Below are positions 1 to 6,430 of a DNA stretch of 24,240 bases, piece by piece (positions within the stretch are counted from its first letter, which is position 1; each line of letters starts with the position of its first letter). The position numbers and the translations under genes were made by a program. The DNA comes from JBDRLD01 sp043813445 (GTDB lineage: Bacteria > Patescibacteriota > Patescibacteriia > JACPHY01), in the NCBI GenBank assembly GCA_043813445.1, contig JBDRLD010000077.1, positions 1 to 24,240 of the forward strand, written 5' to 3'. The notes beneath the pieces are model-generated. The model worked only from the letters and a program-made list of their open reading frames with translations, was not told the DNA's origin and did not search any database.

Positions 1-967
1 GGTGATCCGCAATCGCCGCGCGTGGGGCAAGGCCAGTGTCACCGAATGCGGCGCAATCCCCCATCGCGAAAATGTTGCGCTCTCCCTGTACCCTCAACTC
101 GTTATCAACTCGAATGCGTCCGTTTGGATCACTTGGAAGTCCTTCAGCAAGCGACAGCGGGCCGTACACATTGCCGGTTGCCCAGATCAATCCATCAACC
201 TCCACATCAATCGAATCTCCTTCAAAGCCACAAAGCAGATGCTCGCGCTCCTCCCCCGCTTTCATTGGACGTGGCTGTAGTGTGCACACACCCACATTGA
301 CTCGTGCCACGGCCGTATCAAGATGAACCCGAATACCCGATTCGCGAGCTTGGCGGAGCGCTACACCGCTGAGACGCTTTGGCGCGCGATCCAAAAACCG
401 TGAGTTGCGCTCGACAAGCATTACTTCTACCGCCCGATGAGCGGATGAAATGGCAGTTGCCAGCTCAACTCCAATGGGGCCGCCTCCGATAATGCCAATC
501 CGCGCCCGACCGCCCCGGCGTTCTGTGCGCGCAGCCGCGTCGTCTATGCACTGACGAATTCGAAGCGCATCTCGAACGCCCCGCAACGGAAGCGCGTGTT
601 CCTCGGCACCCAAAACACCGGAGAAGGATTGTTGCGCGCCGCACGCGATAACGAGCGCATCATATGGAAGTGTCTCCCCCGCCCGCAGTACAACGTGTCG
701 TGCCGCGCGATCAATGTGTACCACCTCGTCGTGCACAAATCGAATTCCACGACGCTCGACCTCGTCTCGAAATGCAGGCCCCACCATTCCTACTCGTACC
801 TCTGGAAATCCAGCAGCCAGATTGATGAGGCGTCCTGGGAACACATGCTCCATCTTCCGATCAACGAGCGTAACCTGCACGTCTTCGAGCGTGGCAGTCT
901 TCGCGAGCGTTCTTGCAACACCCCAACCGCCTATTCCCGCGCCAATGATAATAATAGAGCGCTGCAT
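1..967 (-). CDS. FAD-dependent NAD(P)H oxidoreductase (type II NADH dehydrogenase-like), 3' end cut by window edge
   Basis: A reading frame without stops runs from an ATG at 967 (an in-frame ATG also lies at 982) off the left edge, giving 322 residues. The protein opens with a beta strand and the FAD-binding motif GAGIGG (residues 9-14). A second dinucleotide-binding motif, GGGPIGVELA, lies at about 161-170. WATGN (262-266) and FAMGD (300-304) are the usual late motifs of pyridine nucleotide-disulfide oxidoreductases. There is no CxxxxC redox disulfide near the N-terminus, which fits a type II NADH:quinone dehydrogenase or a sulfide:quinone-like reductase rather than a disulfide reductase. 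The C-terminal membrane-anchoring part is outside the window. No clear Shine-Dalgarno sequence precedes either start. It lies 61 bp after the GAPDH gene on the same strand, with a hairpin between. The family is fairly sure; the exact electron acceptor cannot be told. Confidence 0.8.
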   Translation of the reverse strand, partial: MQRSIIIIGAGIGGWGVARTLAKTATLEDVQVTLVDRKMEHVFPGRLINLAAGFPEVRVGMVGPAFRDEVERRGIRFVHDEVVHIDRAARHVVLRAGETLPYDALVIACGAQQSFSGVLGAEEHALPLRGVRDALRIRQCIDDAAARTERRGGRARIGIIGGGPIGVELATAISSAHRAVEVMLVERNSRFLDRAPKRLSGVALRQARESGIRVHLDTAVARVNVGVCTLQPRPMKAGEEREHLLCGFEGDSIDVEVDGLIWATGNVYGPLSLAEGLPSDPNGRIRVDNELRVQGERNIFAMGDCAAFGDTGLAPRAAIADH

Positions 968-985
968 ACATGCTTTTAGCATAGC

Positions 986-1014
986 AAACACACAACGTGA
1001 TGTGGTGTGTGTTT
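986..1014 (-). terminator. Hairpin downstream of GAPDH, possible terminator
   Basis: AAACACACA (986-994) is the exact inverse of TGTGTGTTT (1006-1014), with an 11-nt loop. It lies 15 bp after the GAPDH stop codon. On the minus strand the right arm ends in TTT, but no long T-run follows, so it could be a weak terminator or a protein-binding palindrome upstream of the oxidoreductase gene. Confidence 0.4.
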
Positions 1015-1028
1015 CTCGTCTCCCGCAA

Positions 1029-2066
1029 TCACTTTGCTAACTGTTTCCCAACAAGCACGGCCATTTCTGCGAGCCGACAGCTATACCCCCACTCGTTGTC
1101 GTACCATGCGAGCACTTTTACCAGCGTTCCGTCGATGACCTTTGTGAGCGGAAGATCAACAATCGCAGAGTATGGACTCCTCATATAGTCTGATGAAACC
1201 AGCGGCTCTTCGGTAACCGCCAGTACTCCTCGGTACGTCGGATGCTTCGCCGCACGCTTAAACGCATTATTCACTTGCTCGACCGTCACCGCCTTCTTCA
1301 ACACGAACACAAAGTCCGACAGCGACACGTCAACCACCGGCACGCGAATGGCGAGTCCATCAAACTTCCCCTCAAGACTCGGGATGGCCTCGGTTGTCGC
1401 TATGGCTGCGCCGGTGGACGTCGGCACCATATTCACATACGCCGCTCTCGCGCGACGGAGATCGCTACCCTTCAAACCCGGCGGCGGACCGTCAACAAGA
1501 TTCTGCTCTGCGGTGACGGCATGGATCGTCGTGAGTGCAGCCCGCTCAACCCCAAACGCTTCCTCCATGACCCGCGTAACCGGAGCGACGCAGTTCGTTG
1601 TGCAGGAAGCATTATTAATCGCATCATGTTTCCCAAGTTCGCCGTCATTCACTCCAAGGACAAACGTCGCGACGCCTCCGCTCCCCTTTGTCGGCGCAGA
1701 GACGATCACGCGCTTCGCTCCCGCCTTCAAATGCGCGCGTGATGCACCGTCCTTTGTAAAATGTCCAGTGCACTCCAGCACGACATCGACGCCGAGCTTC
1801 TTCCATGGCAGCTTCGCCGGGTCGCGTTCCGCAAGTACCGCAATACGCTTTCGGCCAACCGTAATCGAGTGCTCATCCGCAGATACCTTCTCGTCGAACC
1901 GATCGAGAACGGTGTCGTACTTCAAAAGGTGGGCCAGTGTCGTGGAACTGGTTAGATCATTTACGGCAACAACCTCCAACTGTTTTGCAAGCCCACGCTC
2001 ATGTATCGCTCGAAACGTATTCCGTCCAATGCGCCCAAATCCGTTGATTGCTACTCGAATAGCCAT
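1029..2066 (-). CDS. gap: Glyceraldehyde-3-phosphate dehydrogenase
   Basis: This 345-residue protein catalyses the NAD(P)-linked oxidative phosphorylation of glyceraldehyde 3-phosphate to 1,3-bisphosphoglycerate in glycolysis, in the cytoplasm. The N-terminal Rossmann motif is NGFGRIGR (residues 8-15). The active-site signature NNASCTTNCVAP places the catalytic cysteine at about 155. The C-terminal end has the family's WYDNEWGYS motif. Length is normal for the family (about 330-345). The ATG start begins MAIRVAINGFG, as expected, but the Shine-Dalgarno sequence is weak. It is transcribed in the same direction as tsf, but a perfect hairpin and a repeat element separate the two, so it probably has its own transcript. 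Nothing unusual in the coding sequence. Confidence 0.97.
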   Translation of the reverse strand: MAIRVAINGFGRIGRNTFRAIHERGLAKQLEVVAVNDLTSSTTLAHLLKYDTVLDRFDEKVSADEHSITVGRKRIAVLAERDPAKLPWKKLGVDVVLECTGHFTKDGASRAHLKAGAKRVIVSAPTKGSGGVATFVLGVNDGELGKHDAINNASCTTNCVAPVTRVMEEAFGVERAALTTIHAVTAEQNLVDGPPPGLKGSDLRRARAAYVNMVPTSTGAAIATTEAIPSLEGKFDGLAIRVPVVDVSLSDFVFVLKKAVTVEQVNNAFKRAAKHPTYRGVLAVTEEPLVSSDYMRSPYSAIVDLPLTKVIDGTLVKVLAWYDNEWGYSCRLAEMAVLVGKQLAK

Positions 2067-2075
2067 AGCATCTTG

Positions 2076-2195
2076 CCGTCATCCTGATACGCCGCAGACG
2101 TAGAATGATCTCACATAGTCGCACAGCTGTTCGCCTCACTGTACCAATGTGCCCCTTGTGAGATATCTCGTCGCCTCCAGCTCCTCGAAATGACA
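2076..2195. repeat. 120-bp MITE-like element with imperfect terminal inverted repeats, copy 1
   Basis: The interval starts CCGTCATCCTGA and ends CTCGAAATGACA. Internal parts GATCTCACA (near 2108) and TGTGAGATATCTC (near 2158) also face each other. A second element of almost the same length and layout lies at 21876-21996 in the opposite orientation. Sequences of the type GTCATTCTGAG...GAATCTC are known as common intergenic repeats in many bacteria. No coding capacity is evident. It fills the gap between gap and tsf. Confidence 0.6.
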
Positions 2196-2224
2196 TTATA
2201 GTGAATTACTCCTACCCACATCAT

Positions 2225-2261
2225 ACCAAACACCTCGCCGATTGACGACGAGGTGTTTGGT
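2225..2261 (-). terminator. Terminator hairpin of the rpsB-tsf unit
   Basis: A perfect 13-bp stem is formed by ACCAAACACCTCG (2225-2237) and CGAGGTGTTTGGT (2249-2261), with an 11-nt loop. It lies about 20 bp after the tsf stop codon. The T-tract on the minus strand is poor, so termination may be inefficient. Confidence 0.65.
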
Positions 2262-2279
2262 GTCTTTACAAATCAGCTC

Positions 2280-2858
2280 CTACAGCGCAAAACGGCAGAA
2301 GCGGCGAACTTGAATATTCTCACCGATCTTCGCTATCGCCTGCTCAACCCGCTGTTGAACCGTCAACGAATCATCCTTGATATACTCTTGTTCGAGGAGA
2401 CAATTCTCCGCGTAGAATTTATCAAGCTTTCCGCCAACAATCCTCTCTAACATATCCGCTGGTTTGCCTGCGGCCTGTCCAGTCGCAATTTCGTGCTCCT
2501 TCGCAATAATATCCTGCGGTACCTCTTCGCGTGAAAGATACTGCGGGTCTGCGGCGGCAATGTGCATGGCGATGTCGGACACGAGCGTCTTAAACTCATC
2601 ACCACGTGCGACGAAATCCGTCTCGCATGCTATCTCCACCAGTACTCCTAGCTTCCCATTCGCATGGATATAGCTCCCAACGAGCCCTTCTGCGGTTTCA
2701 CGGCCCGCCTTCTTTGCCGCCTTCGCCTGCCCCTTCTTTCGCAGGACGTCCTTTGCAGCCTCAATGTCTCCGCCACACTCATCAAGCGCCTGCTTCGCAT
2801 CCATGATGCCGGCACCGGTTATCTGACGGAGTTGCATGATCGTCTTCGCATCGGTCAT
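2280..2858 (-). CDS. tsf: Translation elongation factor Ts
   Basis: EF-Ts is the nucleotide exchange factor that releases GDP from EF-Tu. The 192-residue product opens with the typical UBA-like N-terminal domain (LRQITGAGIMDAKQALDE, about residues 11-28). The EF-Tu-contact signature ETDFVARGDEF follows at about 80-90. It is short compared with the roughly 280-residue enterobacterial protein and has only one reduced dimerisation-like core domain, as in many small-genome bacteria. The ATG lies 21 bp after the rpsB stop codon, so the two genes form the usual rpsB-tsf operon. No Shine-Dalgarno sequence is visible, suggesting translation coupled to rpsB or leader-independent initiation. Confidence 0.96.
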   Translation of the reverse strand: MTDAKTIMQLRQITGAGIMDAKQALDECGGDIEAAKDVLRKKGQAKAAKKAGRETAEGLVGSYIHANGKLGVLVEIACETDFVARGDEFKTLVSDIAMHIAAADPQYLSREEVPQDIIAKEHEIATGQAAGKPADMLERIVGGKLDKFYAENCLLEQEYIKDDSLTVQQRVEQAIAKIGENIQVRRFCRFAL

Positions 2859-2879
2859 ATGCGTAAAAAATGAACGCTA

Positions 2880-3668
2880 TTACTCAGCTTGTACCGACTC
2901 TTTTTCAACGACCTTCGCCTTCGCATCAGATTCCTCCTTCTGCGCACGCGCTGCTTGCGTCGCCGCATCCGTGCGAGCCCGAGCATCGATACCTTCCTGT
3001 ACGGCATCGGTGAACAGCTGGACGATAAGCTTTACGGAAGAAACGGCATCATCATTCCCGGAGACCGGATACGTGATGTGTTCTGGATTCACATTCGAAT
3101 CGCAAATCGCAAACGTCGGAATCCCCTTACGAATCGCCTCGCGCACTGCGGTCGATTCCTCACGAATGTCCACTACAAAAAGCGCGTCAGGCAACTTATT
3201 TAGCTCTGCGATGCCTCCAACGGCCTCCTCGAGTCGTGCGATCTCACGCATCCGCTCGCTTTGTTCGTGCTTGGTATACTTCTGCTCGAGCTCGCCGGTA
3301 TCACGCGATCGCACGAGCCCACGGTACTTCTGGATGAGCTTCGAGATGACCGAAAAATTTGTGAGTGTTCCACCAAGCCACCGACCAACAACGTACGGCA
3401 TACCGACACGCTTGGCTTCCTCACGTACAATCTGCGCCACCGCATCCTTCGTTCCAACGAATAGGATGGCCTTCCCGTCTTTCGCCATCTCTCGTGCCGC
3501 ATCACATGCAGATTCGAGCTGTATAATCGTCTGCTCGAGATCGATCACATTGATGCTGTTCCGCACACCAAAAAGAAACGGTTGCATCTTCGGATGCCGT
3601 TTTGACTCCTTATGCCCGAAGTGTACACCTGCCTTGAGCAGGGCTTCGAGGGTGATTGCGTCTGCCAT
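2880..3668 (-). CDS. rpsB: 30S ribosomal protein S2
   Basis: This is a structural protein of the small ribosomal subunit. The 262-residue product shows the S2 signatures LLKAGVHFGHKESKRHPKM (near the N-terminus), VGRWLGGTLTNF (about 136-147), and the late PDALFVVDIREESTAVREA segment followed by GIPTFAICDSNVNPE. The C-terminal tail is Ala/Lys/Glu rich, low in complexity and probably disordered. It is the first gene of the rpsB-tsf operon. An AAGGGAG purine run lies about 14 nt before the ATG, a rather long spacing. A candidate promoter is found about 130 bp upstream. Confidence 0.97.
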   Translation of the reverse strand: MADAITLEALLKAGVHFGHKESKRHPKMQPFLFGVRNSINVIDLEQTIIQLESACDAAREMAKDGKAILFVGTKDAVAQIVREEAKRVGMPYVVGRWLGGTLTNFSVISKLIQKYRGLVRSRDTGELEQKYTKHEQSERMREIARLEEAVGGIAELNKLPDALFVVDIREESTAVREAIRKGIPTFAICDSNVNPEHITYPVSGNDDAVSSVKLIVQLFTDAVQEGIDARARTDAATQAARAQKEESDAKAKVVEKESVQAE

Positions 3669-3800
3669 AGAATAGAAAAAACACTCCCTTACTTACCTCC
3701 CGCTCCTTCTCCCCGCCGTGGGCACTCCCGAGCTATCGGGATCAGGGGCCACCGCAGTCCAGAGTGGTGTGTGATGAATACTCAATTGTCGACCATCTCC

Positions 3801-3829
3801 AGTGTGGCACGATCCTAAAATGGCGTCAA
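3801..3829 (-). promoter_or_regulatory. Candidate promoter for rpsB-tsf
   Basis: On the minus strand TTGACG (3824-3829) is followed after 17 bp by CACACT (3801-3806). The -35 box is good but the -10 box matches only half of TATAAT. Transcription would start about 125 bp before rpsB, leaving a leader that could host S2 autoregulation. Confidence 0.4.
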
Positions 3830-3886
3830 GTGCGCCGGTTAATTGAATTCTCCTCGCAGCAAGCTGACGAGGTATCCTCTTCGTAG

Positions 3887-3908
3887 GGGCGGGGTTCAAT
3901 CCCCGCCC
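3887..3908. repeat. GTAGGGGCGGGG hairpin repeat
   Basis: GGGCGGGG (3887-3894) and CCCCGCCC (3901-3908) form a perfect 8-bp stem with the loop TTCAAT. Partial copies of the same GTAGGGGCG unit lie near 3985 and, inverted, near 4105. It is probably a dispersed extragenic repeat. Confidence 0.55.
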
Positions 3909-4235
3909 GTCTTGCTTCGCGTTCGTCCTACACCGCGCGCGAGCGGCCATGGAAGACCGCCTCTACGAAGAATGGGCTCGACCTCGTAGGGGCGGTGGCG
4001 ATGCAACGCCCCGCTCTGCCACGTCGAATGACTGTGGTCGAATGACTGGGGTCCCCGCCCGCCCCATCACATGACCGGGGTCCGGATGGACGACCACGAC
4101 GGGATCGCCCCTACGTCAAACAGGAAAGGACACAGCAAGCTGATGGGAAATCGAACCCCGAGATTATTCAAAAGAGTGCACTATAGACGTCGCCACCGCA
4201 GCGTGTTACAACGAGTACATCCTGGAGGACACGCC

Positions 4236-4475
4236 ATGCTCTGGAGAGAACAGATTTCGTTCTTTGCAATCGCCGCAGGATCGACACTGGCGGCAATTAT
4301 CGTCGTTGCACTCGCCGCCGTCATCATCTACACATTCGGCAGCATCGCCATCGTTGTTGGCGTTCCGGTCCTCGCGGTCCTCTACGCAGTTCGCCTTCGC
4401 CGAATGCATGCCCGCGACGATACAGACGCGCACGAGCAGCAGCACCACCCCGACCCTCGCACACCGCTGCCATAG
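4236..4475 (+). CDS. Small two-helix membrane protein, unknown function
   Basis: The product is 79 residues. The start was chosen at the ATG at 4236 because a strong Shine-Dalgarno GGAGGA (4224-4229) lies 6 nt upstream. The frame extends further 5' but that part has no ribosome binding site and overlaps repeats. Residues from about 7 to 54 form a long hydrophobic stretch with two predicted membrane segments (starting near SFFAIAAGSTLAAI and SIAIVVGVPVLAVLY). A basic and then His/Asp/Pro-rich cytoplasmic tail follows. I do not recognise the family. It is one of only two plus-strand genes in the window and is closed by a strong hairpin. It may be an independent small envelope or stress protein. 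Confidence 0.7.
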   Translation: MLWREQISFFAIAAGSTLAAIIVVALAAVIIYTFGSIAIVVGVPVLAVLYAVRLRRMHARDDTDAHEQQHHPDPRTPLP

Positions 4476-4487
4476 CGCAACGTGAAA

Positions 4488-4511
4488 CCCCCCACCCGTT
4501 CGGGTGGGGGG
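4488..4511. terminator. Bidirectional terminator
   Basis: CCCCCCACCC (4488-4497) pairs with GGGTGGGGGG (4502-4511) around a 4-nt loop. It lies between two convergent genes, 12 bp after the plus-strand small membrane gene and about 28 bp after the LemA-like gene on the minus strand. The plus side is followed by ATATTTCGT, a modest T-tract. Confidence 0.8.
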
Positions 4512-4539
4512 ATATTTCGTCTAAATGTGACCATAGCCG

Positions 4540-5097
4540 CTAGTGCAGCTGGATCTCGTCGTCCTCGCCAGTCTCGAAGGCGTTCTTCGTCTTCACCGAC
4601 GTCACGATGCCGAAGTCGTCGAGGTTGATCTTCGGAAACCCGAGGATGAGGTTGTAGACAAGCGCCGCGTTCCCGCGCAGCAGCTTGCTGTACGCCTCCT
4701 TCTTCGCGATGAGTGAGTTCTGATCGGCCATGAACCTCCGACGTCCCGCCTCGATCGCGCTCTGCAGCTTCGTGTACATCTCCTCGCCGAGCGTGGGGTT
4801 CTGCTCCTGAATGAACTGCATAACGGCCTTGGATCCGCCGTCACCGTACCGTCCGGCCATGGTTCCGTCGTACAGCTTCCTCAGATGCTCCATCTTCATA
4901 TCGGGAACCTGTGCCATCTCCTTGAACATCTTCCACATGCTGTCGTAGCTGTTCTGGTTCTGCGTGTACTGGGCCTTGATGCCCTCTTCCGCGTTCACAC
5001 AGTCCGTGCGGAAGCTTGCGAGTCCCACGACGAAAATGATCACTCCGAGGAGTATCACTCCGAAGATGCCGGCGAGAATAATCAGAAACCACTTCAT
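4540..5097 (-). CDS. LemA-like membrane-anchored protein
   Basis: The 185-residue product starts at the ATG at 5097, preceded by the purine-rich GGAAGGGG; the longer upstream frame would read into the neighbouring gene. An N-terminal hydrophobic helix (residues about 3-26, beginning KWFLIILAGIFGV) anchors a helical domain. The anchor-proximal region NAEEGIKAQYTQNQNSYDS and the later segments EQNPTLGEEMY and IEAGRRRFMADQNSL fit the long-helix LemA fold, in a divergent version that I associate from memory with phage and bacterial LemA-like proteins. A conserved-looking FPKINLDDFGI segment lies near the C-terminus. It begins 29 bp after the TPM-like membrane gene and is probably co-transcribed with it. 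LemA-family proteins often neighbour TPM-domain proteins; their molecular role is poorly known. Confidence 0.7.
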   Translation of the reverse strand: MKWFLIILAGIFGVILLGVIIFVVGLASFRTDCVNAEEGIKAQYTQNQNSYDSMWKMFKEMAQVPDMKMEHLRKLYDGTMAGRYGDGGSKAVMQFIQEQNPTLGEEMYTKLQSAIEAGRRRFMADQNSLIAKKEAYSKLLRGNAALVYNLILGFPKINLDDFGIVTSVKTKNAFETGEDDEIQLH

Positions 5098-5126
5098 GAT
5101 ACTACCCCTTCCGCTACAACTAGTTA

Positions 5127-6284
5127 TTACCGCCTCCGGCGCCGACGGCGCGGGAGAAACCCCTGCTCGAACGGGTCGTTCTTCCAGAAATATACCTGGA
5201 GTACGATCGACACAATGGTGCCGATGATGAAGAGCAACCAGAGAATCCACTCAGGTGGCTCGATCTGCGCGCGAAGGTACGCGAAGTCCGCCATCGGCGT
5301 GCGGACAAACTTCTCAGCAACCTCCTGATAGATGATCCGGAGCGCCACTTCGCCATCGGCATTGAGGTCGAGCTCCGTATTGTGGAGCGTCTTCAGCGCG
5401 AGGATGCGATCGCGTACCGCGATCTTGAGCTCCTCAACACGCGTCCATGAAACGGTGTCCACCCACGCGATTTCCGGATAGTGGGGCGCCCCTATCACGA
5501 CGATGAAATCGTTCTTCTTGCCGCCGAACCACTTCTCGCTTACGGCCTCGACGTACATCGCATCCGACTCGCTGGTTACGACGATAATGACGTCGACCTG
5601 CTTACGCTTGCCGAGGTCACCATTGATCGCGCCGAGCTGCTCGTTGAGCGTCTTCGGGTTCAGCATCTGCACGCCGTCCGACAGCACGCGATCCACATGG
5701 TAAAGGTCATACACGCGTGGATATTCCGGAATGCGCGCAAGCAAACGCTCATCCGTACCAATGCGCAGCAAGACACTTCCCTTGCTGCCTTTAATATAAT
5801 TATCGAAGCTATGCTCAACTGCGGTCGGCTCACCGACCACAATCTTCTCCCAACGACTTGGCGGGCTCGACCCAGGGCGGTTGCACGTGTCCGAGAACAC
5901 CTGCTCTCCGTTCGTAGTTACGGCATACCACTCGTCGTCCGAGGAATGCTCGTAGCAGGTGTCGCAGCACTCGTCGCAGCTCCCCTTTCTATCGCAGTTA
6001 CAGGAATGACAGTTGCATTGGTAGCTGTGACAGCAGCTGCCTGAGTCTTCCCACTTCTTCGCGATTGTCCCGTTCCAGAGCTCGACGTCGGTCATCTGGA
6101 ATTGCCGTCCCAGGAAGTAACCCGCAAGGACGATGACGACGACCACGGCGATGTGCACCGCAAATTCAGCGCCGGTGATCTTTCGATCAATCGCTGTCTT
6201 CCCGCGAGCGCGCTGAATCGTTGAGTAGAGAAACCCAACGAGCGCAAGCACAATCGGGATAAAAAGTAGCCCGAGCAGCAGCAT
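5127..6284 (-). CDS. Cys-rich membrane protein with TPM-like domain
   Basis: The 385-residue product starts at the ATG at 6284 because AAGGAGA lies 6 nt upstream; an upstream in-frame ATG has no such signal. Two N-terminal membrane helices (about residues 1-20 and 43-60) are followed by a dense cysteine cluster: ten Cys between about residues 84 and 110, with motifs CCHSYQCNC and CDECCDTCYEH. That looks like a metal-binding or disulfide-knot module. The middle region (about 245-310) has a DVIIVVTSE strand and a FGGKKNDFIVVIGAP motif resembling TPM (TLP18.3/Psb32/MOLO-1) domains. A third membrane helix (about 347-366) and a poly-Arg tail (RRRRRRR) close the protein. It is the first gene of a two-gene unit with the LemA-like gene, driven by the promoter at 6323-6351. 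The TPM assignment is tentative. Confidence 0.65.
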   Translation of the reverse strand: MLLLGLLFIPIVLALVGFLYSTIQRARGKTAIDRKITGAEFAVHIAVVVVIVLAGYFLGRQFQMTDVELWNGTIAKKWEDSGSCCHSYQCNCHSCNCDRKGSCDECCDTCYEHSSDDEWYAVTTNGEQVFSDTCNRPGSSPPSRWEKIVVGEPTAVEHSFDNYIKGSKGSVLLRIGTDERLLARIPEYPRVYDLYHVDRVLSDGVQMLNPKTLNEQLGAINGDLGKRKQVDVIIVVTSESDAMYVEAVSEKWFGGKKNDFIVVIGAPHYPEIAWVDTVSWTRVEELKIAVRDRILALKTLHNTELDLNADGEVALRIIYQEVAEKFVRTPMADFAYLRAQIEPPEWILWLLFIIGTIVSIVLQVYFWKNDPFEQGFLPRRRRRRR

Positions 6285-6322
6285 AATTGGTCTCCTTTTT
6301 TTCAATTGGAAACGAACAATTT

Positions 6323-6351
6323 ATATTAGCATTACTTTGCGCAGACGTCAA
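6323..6351 (-). promoter_or_regulatory. Sigma70-type promoter of the TPM-like/LemA-like unit
   Basis: On the minus strand TTGACG (6346-6351) and TAATAT (6323-6328) are separated by exactly 17 bp. The predicted start site near 6316 leaves a leader of about 30 nt before the ATG at 6284, with AAGGAGA as ribosome binding site. Confidence 0.75.
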
Positions 6352-6382
6352 TAGCCCCTTCAGGCATTGCTGTACAATTGGA

Positions 6383-6409
6383 AAAGCGCTCGGCATTGCC
6401 GAGCGCTTT
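6383..6409 (-). terminator. Terminator of the AAA ATPase gene
   Basis: AAAGCGCTCGGC (6383-6394) pairs perfectly with GCCGAGCGCTTT (6398-6409). On the minus strand the hairpin is followed by a short T-run. It lies 21 bp after the AAA ATPase stop codon, upstream of the next promoter. Confidence 0.85.
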
Positions 6410-6430
6410 CTGGTAGTACGTCGCGGACAC

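Larger units (their letters stand above)
3669..4235. other. Repeat-rich intergenic border between housekeeping and accessory genes
   Basis: No credible gene is seen here. The stretch holds the rpsB leader and promoter region and a TCCCGAG/CTATCGGGA hairpin near 3726-3741. It also has several copies of a GTAGGGGCG motif in both orientations: a hairpin at 3887-3908, a copy near 3985, and the inverse CGCCCCTACG near 4105-4114. A short direct repeat, GTCGAATGACTG, occurs near 4024 and 4038. The GTAGGGGCG hairpins resemble dispersed intergenic repeats rather than regulatory sites of a neighbouring gene. Confidence 0.6.

Noticed and set aside
1348..2103. Plus-strand frame of 251 codons opposite GAPDH
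   Set aside because: A mirror frame of the well-conserved gap gene; no own motifs.
4071..4235. N-terminal extension of the small membrane protein
   Set aside because: The extension lies in repeat DNA, has no ribosome binding site, and a strong one precedes the internal ATG at 4236.
3669..4235. tRNA or other structured RNA gene in the rpsB upstream region
   Set aside because: The hairpins are explained by GTAGGGGCG repeats; no cloverleaf or CCA end is seen.
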